Part shown: positions 33,688 through 42,000 of the stretch, one piece after another
How the letters are laid out: each line of letters begins with the position of its first letter
Numbering within the stretch: position 1 is the stretch's first letter
Assembly (NCBI RefSeq): GCF_000787855.1
Contig: NZ_BBPQ01000003.1
Span: 240,838 to 292,560 of the forward strand
Origin: Streptacidiphilus anmyonensis
GTDB lineage: Bacteria; Actinomycetota; Actinomycetes; Streptomycetales; Streptomycetaceae
Reading direction: 5' to 3'
Length of the DNA stretch: 51,723 nucleotides
Translations under genes and position numbers: made by a program
Notes under the pieces: generated by a model
Told to the model about the DNA's origin: nothing
Database searches by the model: none
Seen by the model: only the letters and a program-made list of their open reading frames with translations

Positions 33688-34541
33688 TCACCGAGAGCCC
33701 CCGCGTCATCGACGCGCACCATCACGTCTGGGACCTGTCCGTCCGCGACCAGGACTGGATCACCGGCCCCGAACTGGCCCCGCTGCGCCGTGATTTCGGC
33801 CTGGAGGACCTGCGGACGCAGGCGCGGGCGGCGGGCGTGGAGGCCACCGTCCTGGTGCAGACCGTCTGCGTCCCCGAGGAGACCCCCGAGCTCCTCGCCC
33901 TGGCCGACGCCGATCCCCTGGCCGTGGGTGTGGTCGGCTGGACCGACCTCACCGAACCGGACATCGCCGACACCCTCGCCGACCTGTGTGCTCTGCCCGG
34001 AGGACGACACCTCGTCGGCATCCGCCACCAGGTGCAGTCCGAGCCCGACCCGGAGTGGCTGCTCCGTCCCGACGTGCGACGCGGCCTGGTGGCCGTGGGA
34101 GCGGCCCGCCTCGCCTACGACCTGGTGATCACCCCGGACCAGCTTCCGGCCGCCACCAGGGCCGCCGTCGCGGCGCCGGGCGTGACCTTCGTCCTCGACC
34201 ACCTCGGCAAACCCCGGATCGCCACCGCCGAGGTGGAGCCGTGGGCCTCACGGCTGCGGGCCTTCGCGTCCCTTCCCAACACCGTCGCCAAACTGTCGGG
34301 CCTCACCACCGAGGCCGACTGGCACCACTGGACCACCGACGACCTGCGCCGGTTCACGGACGTCGCCCTGGCTGCCTTCGGGCCGCGGCGCCTTCTCTTC
34401 GGATCCGACTGGCCCGTCTGCACCCTGGCCGCCGACTACGTCCGCGTCGTCGACACCACTCGGGGGCTGCTGTCGGCGCTGTCGCCGTCCGAACGCGCAG
34501 CGATCCTGGGCGGCAACGCCGCACGCGTCTACCGCCTCTGA
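33684..34541 (+). CDS. Amidohydrolase-family lactonase, probable L-fuconolactonase, 285 aa
   Basis: GTG at 33684 is chosen as start because it gives the same 4-base overlap (GTGA) as the other junctions; a GTG three codons upstream (33675) is possible. The COG3618/PF04909 fold is marked by VIDAHHHVWDLS at the N-terminus, VLVQTVCVPEETPELLALAD, VGIRHQVQSEPDPEWL, FVLDHLGKPRI, AKLSGLTTEADWHHW and FGSDWPVCTLAADY near the end. Lactonases of this group open L-fucono- or L-rhamnono-lactone. Together with the AKR and mutarotase it completes the upper fucose pathway. It is the last gene of the unit. Confidence 0.87.
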   Translation: MITESPRVIDAHHHVWDLSVRDQDWITGPELAPLRRDFGLEDLRTQARAAGVEATVLVQTVCVPEETPELLALADADPLAVGVVGWTDLTEPDIADTLADLCALPGGRHLVGIRHQVQSEPDPEWLLRPDVRRGLVAVGAARLAYDLVITPDQLPAATRAAVAAPGVTFVLDHLGKPRIATAEVEPWASRLRAFASLPNTVAKLSGLTTEADWHHWTTDDLRRFTDVALAAFGPRRLLFGSDWPVCTLAADYVRVVDTTRGLLSALSPSERAAILGGNAARVYRL

Positions 34542-34834
34542 GCCCGTCGGCGGGCCCGTTGGCCGACTGCCATCGCGCCGGCTCCGCCGCGAGGTACGTC
34601 GCTGTTGGACCTGCGGCCGTGGGGCCCGACGCCGGGGACGCGTCGGGTCGGCCGGTGCGCGTGGGCGGGGTCGAACGAGTCTCTGGCCCGCGAGGGTCGC
34701 TGCGGAGGCGCGATGCGCGGTTGTCGGGCGTAATGGAAGGACCGGCCGATGAACGGTGCCTGAGCGATCCACGCTGGTCGGTGCCCGCGCGACGGGGGAT
34801 GAAGCGGACGGTGACCGAGAGTGAGCGATGAGCG
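34542..34834. other. Intergenic region without a recognised feature
   Basis: A gap of 293 bases between the lactonase and the SpoIIE-type gene. I see no good hairpin or gene-like frame in it; it should hold the promoter of the phosphatase gene. Confidence 0.4.
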
Positions 34835-36037
34835 ATGAGCGGTGGCCGGCCGGCCGGAGCGGAGTCCGGCGGTCCGGCTGGGCTCGGTGAGCGTCTGCTG
34901 GGGTCGCTGTTGGACCTGGCCCAGGAGCTGCCGCCCCAGTTGCTCGTTCAGCTGCTCGTCGGCACGGTCGAGGGGTTCGGCGGCCGGAAGCTGTCGATCC
35001 TGTTGCCGGACTACGGGCAGACGGCGCTGGTTCCGCTGCCGGGCCACGGGCTGACTGCCGGAGCGCCCGAACCGATCGTCGGCACGACTGCCGGCGCCGC
35101 CTTCCTGCGCGGTGCCCGGGCGGAGGTCCCCCAGGGCGACGGGGTGCGGGTCTACCTGCCGCTGTCGGACAGTGGCAACCAACTCGGGGTGATGGCACTC
35201 ACCCTGGATGCCGTGGACGACGACGCCAGACGGCTGCTGCACCGGTTCGCGGCGCTGGCCGCGTGTCTCCTGCTCGCCAAGAGCGGCTACACCGACCGGC
35301 TGTGTCAGACCCGACGCCTCGAGCCGATGAGCGTCGCCGCGGAGATCCAGTGGTCACTGCTGCCCCCGCTCTCCATGTCCGTCCCCCGCGTCGCGGTGGC
35401 CGGCATCCTCGAGCCCGCCTACGCGGTGGCCGGCGACAGCTTCGACTACGCCCTCAACGACGACATCCTCCATATCGCCACGATCGATGCGATGGGCCAT
35501 GGACTGGACGCCGCCACCATGGCGACGGTCGCCATCGGCGCCTATCGGCACGCCAGACGCGCCGACGTCGGCCTGGCCGACATCTACGCCTCCATGGACG
35601 GTGCCGTCGCCGCACAGTTCGGGCCCGACCACTTCGTGACGGCGCAGATGATGCGCCTGGACACCGGGACCGGCCACCTGGAGTGGGTGAACGCGGGCCA
35701 CCCCGCGCCGCTGCTGATCCGGGACCGGGTCGTCGTCGAGCGGCTGGAGAGCGCGACCACGCTCCCGGTGGGGTTCGGCGGTGAGGTGCCGGTGGTCAGC
35801 GAGCGCGAGCTGCGGCACGGCGACCAGGTGCTGTGCTTCACCGACGGGCTGGTGGAGGAACGCGGAGCGGGCGGGGAGCAGTTCGGGGAGGAGCAGCTCA
35901 TCGACGTCGTCAACCACGTGGAGCGGGTCGACGAGGGCGTCCGGCCGATCGTGCGAGCGCTCTCGCACAGCCTCAAGGAGAAGCGGGGCGGCCGTACCAG
36001 CGACGACGCCACCCTGTTCCTGATCGAGTGGCGCTGA
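34835..36037 (+). CDS. SpoIIE-type PP2C phosphatase, 400 aa
   Basis: The ATG at 34835 has a purine-rich GAGAGTGAG upstream. Residues 1-155 form an N-terminal domain without clear sensor motifs (LLDLAQELPPQLLVQLLVGTVEGFGGRKLSILLPD in part), perhaps GAF-like. The SpoIIE domain follows: VAAEIQWSLLPP, VAGDSFDYALNDD with the metal-binding Gly-Asp, ATIDAMGHGLDAATMATVAIG, EWVNAGHPAPLLIRD, LCFTDGLVEER and TSDDATLFLIEW. Such Rsb-type phosphatases activate anti-sigma antagonists or act in general stress signalling in actinomycetes. Neither a kinase nor an anti-sigma partner is adjacent. It is convergent with two small minus-strand genes. Confidence 0.88.
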   Translation: MSGGRPAGAESGGPAGLGERLLGSLLDLAQELPPQLLVQLLVGTVEGFGGRKLSILLPDYGQTALVPLPGHGLTAGAPEPIVGTTAGAAFLRGARAEVPQGDGVRVYLPLSDSGNQLGVMALTLDAVDDDARRLLHRFAALAACLLLAKSGYTDRLCQTRRLEPMSVAAEIQWSLLPPLSMSVPRVAVAGILEPAYAVAGDSFDYALNDDILHIATIDAMGHGLDAATMATVAIGAYRHARRADVGLADIYASMDGAVAAQFGPDHFVTAQMMRLDTGTGHLEWVNAGHPAPLLIRDRVVVERLESATTLPVGFGGEVPVVSERELRHGDQVLCFTDGLVEERGAGGEQFGEEQLIDVVNHVERVDEGVRPIVRALSHSLKEKRGGRTSDDATLFLIEWR

Positions 36038-36040
36038 CCA

Positions 36041-36074
36041 GTCACCTGCCGGAACCCCGTCACCTGCCGGAACC
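36041..36074. repeat. 16-base direct repeat at converging gene ends
   Basis: GTCACCTGCCGGAACC occurs at 36041-36056 and again at 36059-36074. The second copy lies in the 3' end of the minus-strand 72-aa gene and encodes part of its last residues. Confidence 0.8.
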
Positions 36075-36278
36075 GTCGTCCTGCCAGTGCACGCCCGCCA
36101 CCGCGTGCACAGGCAGGCAGTAGTGCGGGGCTTCCGAGTCGGGGACGCGGACGTGGATCCACGCATCGTGGATCCAGACGGCCAGACGCATGTTGCCACT
36201 GAACGTCCGCCCGTTCACCTCGACATCGCCGGCGAAGCGGACGACAGCCGGCCGGTAGGGGTCAACCTGCGGTTCCAT
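36060..36278 (-). CDS. Hypothetical protein, 72 aa
   Basis: The ATG at 36278 is preceded by GAGAGCGAG. The small protein looks like a compact beta domain: YRPAVVRFAGDVEVNGRTF, then MRLAVWIHDAWIHVRVPD, then HYCLPVHAVAGVHW. I do not recognise the family. It starts 13 bases behind the 62-aa gene in the same direction, so the two are probably one transcript. Its last few codons contain one copy of a 16-base direct repeat, so its end may have been extended or altered by that duplication. Confidence 0.55.
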   Translation of the reverse strand: MEPQVDPYRPAVVRFAGDVEVNGRTFSGNMRLAVWIHDAWIHVRVPDSEAPHYCLPVHAVAGVHWQDDGSGR

Positions 36279-36291
36279 GGCGGGCTCGCTC

Positions 36292-36480
36292 TCAGCGCAG
36301 GCATCCCGGGCAGGGATGGCGGTGGGCCAGGGCCTCGCCGAGCGGAACCAGGAGCACGTCGGGAGCGCCGCCCTCGTCGGTGCGCGCGGCGTCCTGGCCC
36401 GCCAGGAAGATCTTGCAGTCCTCGCCGGAGTGGTAGGTGTCGCTCGTCCTGGTCGTGATGACGGCTGCCGGGGTCGGCAT
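36292..36480 (-). CDS. Hypothetical protein, 62 aa
   Basis: The ATG at 36480 follows GAGGAG at good spacing and is preferred over an upstream in-frame start. The product has three cysteines: one in SGEDCKIFLAG and a C-terminal CPGC (HRHPCPGCLR). With the nearby His residues they could bind zinc. I recall similar short CPGC-ended proteins in streptomycetes but no function. It is likely to be co-transcribed with the 72-aa gene behind it. Confidence 0.6.
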   Translation of the reverse strand: MPTPAAVITTRTSDTYHSGEDCKIFLAGQDAARTDEGGAPDVLLVPLGEALAHRHPCPGCLR

Positions 36481-36593
36481 GGGGCGCTCCTCGTGGTTGG
36501 TGCCTGACGTCTTGGCGTCGTGGCGGTCTGCCGCAGTCCGAGCGGTGGGCACTCAGCTGCGGCGGCGGGCGTGGACCCGTCGCCGACCGGTCA

Positions 36594-36692
36594 TCAGGGA
36601 CGGTGCTTCGTCCTGGCGTTGGCCAGCCTGATCAACAGCACGCAGGCGCTGATCATGGCGGCGAGGACCAGGATGGTGAAGAGCGTTGCCAT
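36594..36692 (-). CDS. Small single-pass membrane protein, 32 aa
   Basis: The ATG at 36692 lies five bases behind the stop of the DUF5994 gene. The product is one hydrophobic helix (TLFTILVLAAMISACVLLI) with a short positive tail (RLANARTKHRP), a typical small membrane peptide with its C-terminus inside. The ribosome site (GGTGAG) is weak, so it may depend on coupling with the gene before it. It could be a regulator of a membrane protein or simply structural; nothing more can be said. Confidence 0.5.
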   Translation of the reverse strand: MATLFTILVLAAMISACVLLIRLANARTKHRP

Positions 36693-36697
36693 CGTTC

Positions 36698-37297
36698 TCA
36701 CCGTCCCTCGGACACGTGGACCCGGCCGATGGGCATGACCAGCGGAGCAGGCAGGGCCGCGCCGCCGTCGGACTCCCACGCGGCTTCCGCTCCGACGTCG
36801 CGGGACGACGAGGGGTCGGTGGCGAGGCGGCCCCCCTCGGCGGCGATCAGAGCGCTCGCGGGGGGCGCGCCGGCCGGGTCGGAGGCGGCGGCCATCAACC
36901 GGGCGGCGGACGCCTCGCCGGTGTGCGGTGGGATGACGAGCAGGTCCCAGCGGCCGGTGCGGTAGGAGACGAGCAGGAGCTTGTGCGGGTCCTGCTCGGT
37001 GAACCAGCCGACCTTGACCAGGTGCCCCTGGGTCGGGACCTCGCGCGGCAGGGGCTGCCAATGGGTCGGGTTGACGTCGACCCTCGTGATGCGTCCCCAC
37101 TCTCGGTCCAGCACGGCGACGAGGGAGGGCAGTTCACGCAGGAGGTCGTCGGAGTGGGGCCACCAGGCGCCGTCCAGGGCGCCGACGGAGACCCCGCCGC
37201 CGGCAGCGGCGGGCCGCAGGGCAAGGCGCGGCGGGGGAGAATCCGACCGGGGCGAGGGGAGGACGACGGAGGGCGGTCGAAGCGGCGGCACGGCCAT
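36698..37297 (-). CDS. DUF5994-family protein, 199 aa
   Basis: ATG at 37297 is chosen; GGAG/AGGA lies upstream. The protein carries the family's conserved core: VGALDGAWWPHSDDLLRELP, DREWGRITRVDVNPTHWQPLP, HLVKVGWFTEQDPHKLLLVSY, then GRWDLLVIPPHTGEASAARLMAAASDP. The family is confined to actinomycetes and its role is unknown; many genomes have several copies. The N-terminal 45 residues are Pro/Ser-rich and the C-terminal 45 look disordered. It precedes a 32-aa membrane peptide gene by five bases. Confidence 0.8.
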   Translation of the reverse strand: MAVPPLRPPSVVLPSPRSDSPPPRLALRPAAAGGGVSVGALDGAWWPHSDDLLRELPSLVAVLDREWGRITRVDVNPTHWQPLPREVPTQGHLVKVGWFTEQDPHKLLLVSYRTGRWDLLVIPPHTGEASAARLMAAASDPAGAPPASALIAAEGGRLATDPSSSRDVGAEAAWESDGGAALPAPLVMPIGRVHVSEGR

Positions 37298-37666
37298 GGT
37301 GCGCGTCCTGTCTCCGGGCCTGCGCGCAGGCACGGTGTCGGCGTTCGCCGAGAACGACAGGGGCACTGCAGCCGGTGTTCGAAAGACCCTCGGTCCTTCG
37401 AGCCTACTCCGCCCCGGGCCGGAAAGGACCGATCCGGACGGGGGAACACGGGGAGGGTAAAGCATCGGTGCTCGTTCGGGTGCACGATGGAAGGGACACA
37501 CCTCTGATCTCCGAACCGGCATGCCCTCGCAGGGTGGACTCCCCTTCGGCCCGGGGCGACGTGGCGTCGGGGTTTCGTCGTGGACCTCGAGGCGAGCGTC
37601 GCCCGGAGGAGCGGATCGCCACCTGGCGGCCCGATCGGATCCCGCGGGGTGATGTCGCCAGAGGAG
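37298..37666. other. Intergenic region without a recognised gene
   Basis: A stretch of 369 bases between the DUF5994 gene (minus) and the flotillin-like remnant (plus). The part at about 37380-37470 is less GC-rich and includes GGGTAA at 37456-37461, reminiscent of a stress-sigma -10 element, but no matching -35 is certain. Confidence 0.35.
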
Positions 37667-38162
37667 ATGACCATGTTCGGTTATCGCCCAGGCGGAGGCC
37701 GCGCAGGCCGGTCCGCTGGCCGCGGCGCACGCCCAGCAGGAGGTGCTGACGGCGCAGACCGAGCTGGCCCAGCGTGCCGCCCAGTTGCGGCAGCAGCAGC
37801 TGGTGGCCGAGGTGGTGCGCCCCGCGGAGGCGGAGGCGGAGCGGATCCGGGTGCTGGCGTTGGCCGAGGCCGAGCGGATGAAGATCCAGGCGGAGGCGGC
37901 GGCGTCCAACGACCGGGTCGCGCTGGACCGGATGCTGATCGACCAGCTGCCGCTGATCGTCAAGGAGGCGGCGGGCGGTCTGGCCGGCGCCAACGTGAAC
38001 GTGCTCAACGGCGCGGACGGGCTCGGGGAGATCGCCGCCGGTCTGGTCGGGCAGGGCCTGACCATCCTCGACTCGGTCCGGCAGAACCTCGGTACGTCCC
38101 GCTCCCTCCCGGACGGCGGCGAGGGAGCAGCGCGCGCACGGCACCTCGGGCCGGTGGACTGA
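37667..38162 (+). pseudogene. SPFH/flotillin-like gene with internal deletion and frameshift
   Basis: The C-terminal half of a flotillin-like protein is readable from about 37680: IAQAEAAQAGPLAAAHAQQE, then TELAQRAAQLRQQQLVAEVV, AEAERMKIQAEAAASNDRVA, LDRMLIDQLPLIVKEAAGGL and VNVLNGADGLGEIAAGLVGQ. Just before it, in another frame and behind GAGGAG, is a start encoding MTMFGYR, which I recall as the N-terminus of streptomycete SPFH proteins. The 250-300 residues between, including the SPFH domain, are missing, and the two parts are out of frame. The simplest reading is one internal deletion ending near 37680. The remaining frame, from GTG at 37743, could at most give a 139-aa coiled-coil fragment. 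Confidence 0.65.
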
Positions 38163-38226
38163 CACGCCACCAGATCCGGAGGCATCCGAGCGCGCAGGGA
38201 GGCGATTCTGTCGGCAGGAGCGGGAC

Positions 38227-38715
38227 ATGGACATGGTTGTCGTCGTGGAGATCCCCCAGGGGTCCCGCAACAAGTACGAGATGGACCACGGTCTCGGACG
38301 GATCCGGCTCGACCGGATGCTCTTCACCTCCACCCGGTACCCAGCCGACTACGGTTATATCGAAGGCACTTTGGGACTGGACGGCGAAGCCCTGGACGCA
38401 CTCGTCCTCGGAGGCGATCCCACCTTCCCAGGAGTGCTGATCCGGTGCCGCGCCCTCGGCATGTTCCGCATGAACGACGAGCGGGGCGAGGACGACAAGG
38501 TGCTGTGCATCCCGGCAACCGACCCCCGCATGAGCCACCTGCGGGAACTCGATGACGTTCTCGACTACGACCTTCGAGAGATCCAGCACTTCTTCGAGAT
38601 CTACAAGGATCTCGAACCGGGCAAGTCGTTCGACGGCGCTTCGTCCTGGCTCGGCCGGGCCGAGGCCGAGCTGGAGATCACCGCTGCCCGGGCCCGCACC
38701 GTCAACGGCTCGTAG
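38227..38715 (+). CDS. ppa: Inorganic pyrophosphatase, 162 aa
   Basis: The ATG at 38227 follows CAGGAG. The family I soluble pyrophosphatase signature is complete: VEIPQGSRNKYEMDHGLGRIRLDR at the start (in part), YPADYGYIEGTLGLDGEALDALVL with the metal-binding Asp residues, then GEDDKVLCIPATDPR and IQHFFEIYKDLEPGKSF. One expected motif, D-G-D-P-L-D, reads DGEALDAL here, as in many actinomycete enzymes. The length is normal. It hydrolyses pyrophosphate made in biosynthesis. Two strong hairpins lie downstream. Confidence 0.93.
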   Translation: MDMVVVVEIPQGSRNKYEMDHGLGRIRLDRMLFTSTRYPADYGYIEGTLGLDGEALDALVLGGDPTFPGVLIRCRALGMFRMNDERGEDDKVLCIPATDPRMSHLRELDDVLDYDLREIQHFFEIYKDLEPGKSFDGASSWLGRAEAELEITAARARTVNGS

Positions 38716-38734
38716 TCGTCGGCCGCATTGAACG

Positions 38735-38942
38735 CACGCGGTGCTGTGCCGGGCAGCAGGTGCCCGGCGTGCGGCAGGGCGGCGCGGTCCCGCCGGCCGC
38801 ACAGCACGAGTGTGGGAGCGGCGATGCGCGGTAGGACCTCGGTGAGGTCGCTGCCTTCGAGGGCGTCCAGCATGCTGATCCAGCCGCTGCGGTCGCGGAG
38901 GCCGGAGATCGCGCGGACCAGCCAGCCAGGACGATGCCGCAT
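38735..38942 (-). pseudogene. Fragment of an alpha/beta-hydrolase gene
   Basis: A minus-strand frame gives WLVRAISGLRDRSGWISMLD, then DLTEVLPRIAAPTLVLCGRRDRA, which is the region around the acid residue of alpha/beta hydrolases. The N-terminal half with the nucleophile Ser and the C-terminal His region are absent, and the frame runs into pyrophosphatase coding sequence. It is a remnant. Confidence 0.55.
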
Positions 38943-38954
38943 TGACCGAGAGGA

Positions 38955-38999
38955 GACGGCTGTGCCCCCGCTACCAGGGCGAGCGGGGGCACAGCCGTC
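38955..38999. terminator. Strong bidirectional terminator 1
   Basis: A perfect 18-bp stem (38955-38972 with 38982-38999) closes a 9-base loop, between ppa and the convergent protease gene. Confidence 0.85.
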
Positions 39000-39003
39000 G
39001 GGT

Positions 39004-39041
39004 GCTGCGGACGGGACTCCCCTCGGTGTCCCGTCCGCAGC
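39004..39041. terminator. Bidirectional terminator 2
   Basis: A perfect 14-bp stem (39004-39017 with 39028-39041) closes a 10-base loop, four bases behind the first hairpin. Both guard the ends of convergent genes. Confidence 0.8.
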
Positions 39042-39079
39042 GTCCGGTCAGGCCGTGGGTGCGGCGGCCTGACCGGCGG

Positions 39080-42000
39080 TCACTTCAACCGCGCCAGGGC
39101 GGTGTCGACGCCGGCGAGGGGGGAGCCCAGGCCGGTGACGGTGTCGTAGCCGGGTCCTGCGGTGCACTCGGCGCCGCAGGCGCCGTTGGAGCCCGAGGTG
39201 ACGTCGTTGAGCTTGGAGCCCAGGGCGTACACGTCGGTGTGGGCGGTGTCCCCGTCCGGACCGGCGACGGCGAGCGGAGCCTTGTGGGCGGCCGCGCGCA
39301 GCTGGTCGGCGTCGGCGACGATCGCGGCCCATGACGGCGCGGAGAGGCTGGTCCCGCCGACCTCCAGCCAGAGGGCGCGCCCGAGCGCGGTGGTGTAGAC
39401 GGCGACGCCGGTGTTCGGGTCGGCGACGAAACTGACGTCCGGGGTGGCGCGGTACTTCGAGTTCTGCACGCCGTCCTGGTAGGCCGGGCGCTTCTCGAAG
39501 TAGCTCAGGCCGCCGCCGGTGGAGCGCCAGGCGGTCTCACCGAGGGTGTTGCCGTTGGCGTCCAGCTGGAGGCTGGTGCCGCCGATGGCCAGGGCGTAGG
39601 GGTTGGTGCTGGAGTACCCGGCCGGGTAGCCGTCGTCGCCGGTGGACTGGGTGCAGACGGAGTCGGCGAGCTTGCAGTGGTCGTCGTAGAACGACTCCTC
39701 GGAGAACTCCGGCATGCCCCAGCTGTTGCTGACGACGGCCGGGTGCAGCGAGGCGGCCCTGTCGACGGCGGCGTAGAGGCCCGCGGCGGAGGCGTCGGCG
39801 GCCTCGACCAGCACGATCTTGGCGTGCGGGGCGATGGAGTGCGCCCACTCGATGTCGAGCGCCTCTTCCTCCTCCCAGCTCGCGTTGGCGGCCGGCTGGC
39901 TGCCGCCCGCGTAGACCTGCCGGAAGTCGAAGCAGTCGGTGCCGGCCGGGACGCTGCCACAGGTCTGCGGCAGGTCGAAGTGGGCGGCGAAGTGGTTCAG
40001 GTCAGCGGCGGCGTTCGGGTAGTCGTAGGCGTCGACGATGGCGATCGTCTGGCCGGTGCCGTCGCCGGTCAGCCCGAGGCGGGCCTGGAGCTGCTGCGGG
40101 GTGTAGCCCTTGGTCACCTCGGTGGTGTCGTCGGGGGAGACCGTCGTGGTCGACTTGACCTCCACGGGCGGAGCGATGATCCCCGCGGTGGACAGGGTCG
40201 CGCCCTTGAACGCCGAGGCGGTGGCCGCGTGGTCCTGCGCGGTGCCGTCCGGGGTCGACAGGCCGAGGACCGCGTCGTGCTCCTGCGCCGCGGTCCGGGT
40301 GGCCGGGGTCGGGGTCGCCTGCTTCGCCGTGGAGGACGCCGCAGGCGCGCCGTCGGTGACCTGCTGGACCGTCACCCCGTGCGGGTAGTTGTCCGGCGCG
40401 ATCACGTTGGAGCCGTAGCCGCCCACGTTCTGGTTGAGGTCGTAGGCTGCGTCGTCCATCGGCAGGCCGACGATGTCGGTGGCCTTGCCCCCGGTCAGGT
40501 TCGTGGCGACGTCGGTGCCGGCGTAGAGGGAGAACGTCTCGCTGGTGCTGTCCAGGTAGTCCCCGTCGTTCGGGAACGGCTGGTCGTACTGCTCCAGGCC
40601 GCCGACCGCGCCGACGAAGGTCTCGTCGCCGCCGCTCGTGGTGGCGAACACGCCCTGCTGGTTGTTCGGGAGCGTGTGGATGTCGTAGGGCGCGCTGCCG
40701 TCGGCCGGGTAGGCGGTCATCTCGAAGGCGTGCATCTCGATCAGGCCGTACGTGGGCGAGGCGGCGAAGCTCTGGAAGGTGGCGCTGCCGACGGAGTCGT
40801 GCTCGGTCACCACCTTGCCGGAGGCGCCGTCGACGATCTGGACCCGGTGCGCGCCGGTGGCGGGCTTGTCGCCGCCGAAGGCGAAGGCGACGCCGTCGCC
40901 GTCGGTGCCGGGGACGCCCGGCCTGGCGTAGACGCCGGCCTGCGGCTCGATCCAGGCGGCCGAGGCGACGGTGGCGTTGCTCGGCTGCTCGCTCCACAGC
41001 TGCTTGCCGCTACCGCTGTTCAGGGCGACGGCGGTCGGCGCCGGGTCGCTGGCGCCGGCGCCGAACGCGGTCCGGGCGCCGCCGTACTCGAGGAAGAGGC
41101 GGCCCTTGCCGTCGGTGGCGGGGGTCGAGTAGGCGACCTTCTTGTCGCCGACGCCGGCCGGGCGGTACGTCCAACGAACGGTGCCGTCGGCCGAGTAGGC
41201 GGCGACGTCCGTCGCGCCGGTGGCGACGATCTCGCCGTCGGTCACGGCCAGGCCGTACTGGAACGCGCCGGTGTCGACGTCCGCGTCCACCTTGCCGGTG
41301 CCCGGGTCGAGCACCGCGAAGCCGTGGGAGGTGGCGGCGACGACACGGGTGGCGGTGTGGCCGTGGGCGTCGGCGACCTGGGCGACCTGGACCTGGTGCA
41401 CGGCCGCGCTGACCGCGGAGTGCCACAGGACGTGCGGGGTGGCGCTCTTCAGGTCGCGGCCGTCGAGGGCGAAGACGCCGTGGCTCTGGCCACCGACGAC
41501 GAGGTCCTTGACGCCGTCGCCGTTGACGTCGACGGCGGTGGCCGAGTAGTTCTCGCCGAACAGCGGCAGGTCGCTGGCCTTGCCGTTGGCGGTGTCGACC
41601 GTCCAGGCGTCGGCGTCGAGGCCGACCGCGAGCAGACCGCCCCGGTAGAGGGTGGTCTGGTCGCCGGTGACGTCGCCGTCGCGACGCCACGTCAGGTTGC
41701 CGTTGCGCGCGTCGAAGGCGAGCAGTTGGGTGTTGTAGACGCCCTCGGGGTCGGCGGCGCTGTCCGCGACGTTGTCGGCGACGGCGGCGAAGACCTGGCC
41801 GTGGCCGCTCGGGTCGTAGTTCAGCGACAGGACGGGCGCGTTGGGGTTCCCGACCGTGCTGCTGGTCTGGTAGCTCCAGACGGTGTCGCCCTTCTCGTCC
41901 CAGCCCGAGACGGTGCTCTGCCCGTCCGAGAGGTCGGCGTTGATGCCGAGTTCGGCCACCGCGTAGCGGGCGTCCTTGCCGTGGGCCTGGTCGTTGACCA

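Noticed and set aside
17649-34541. Reading the locus as an L-rhamnose pathway
   Set aside because: The dehydratase active-site spacing matches the fuconate enzyme, and the GH95-type hydrolase points to fucose. A rhamnose or mixed use is not fully excluded.
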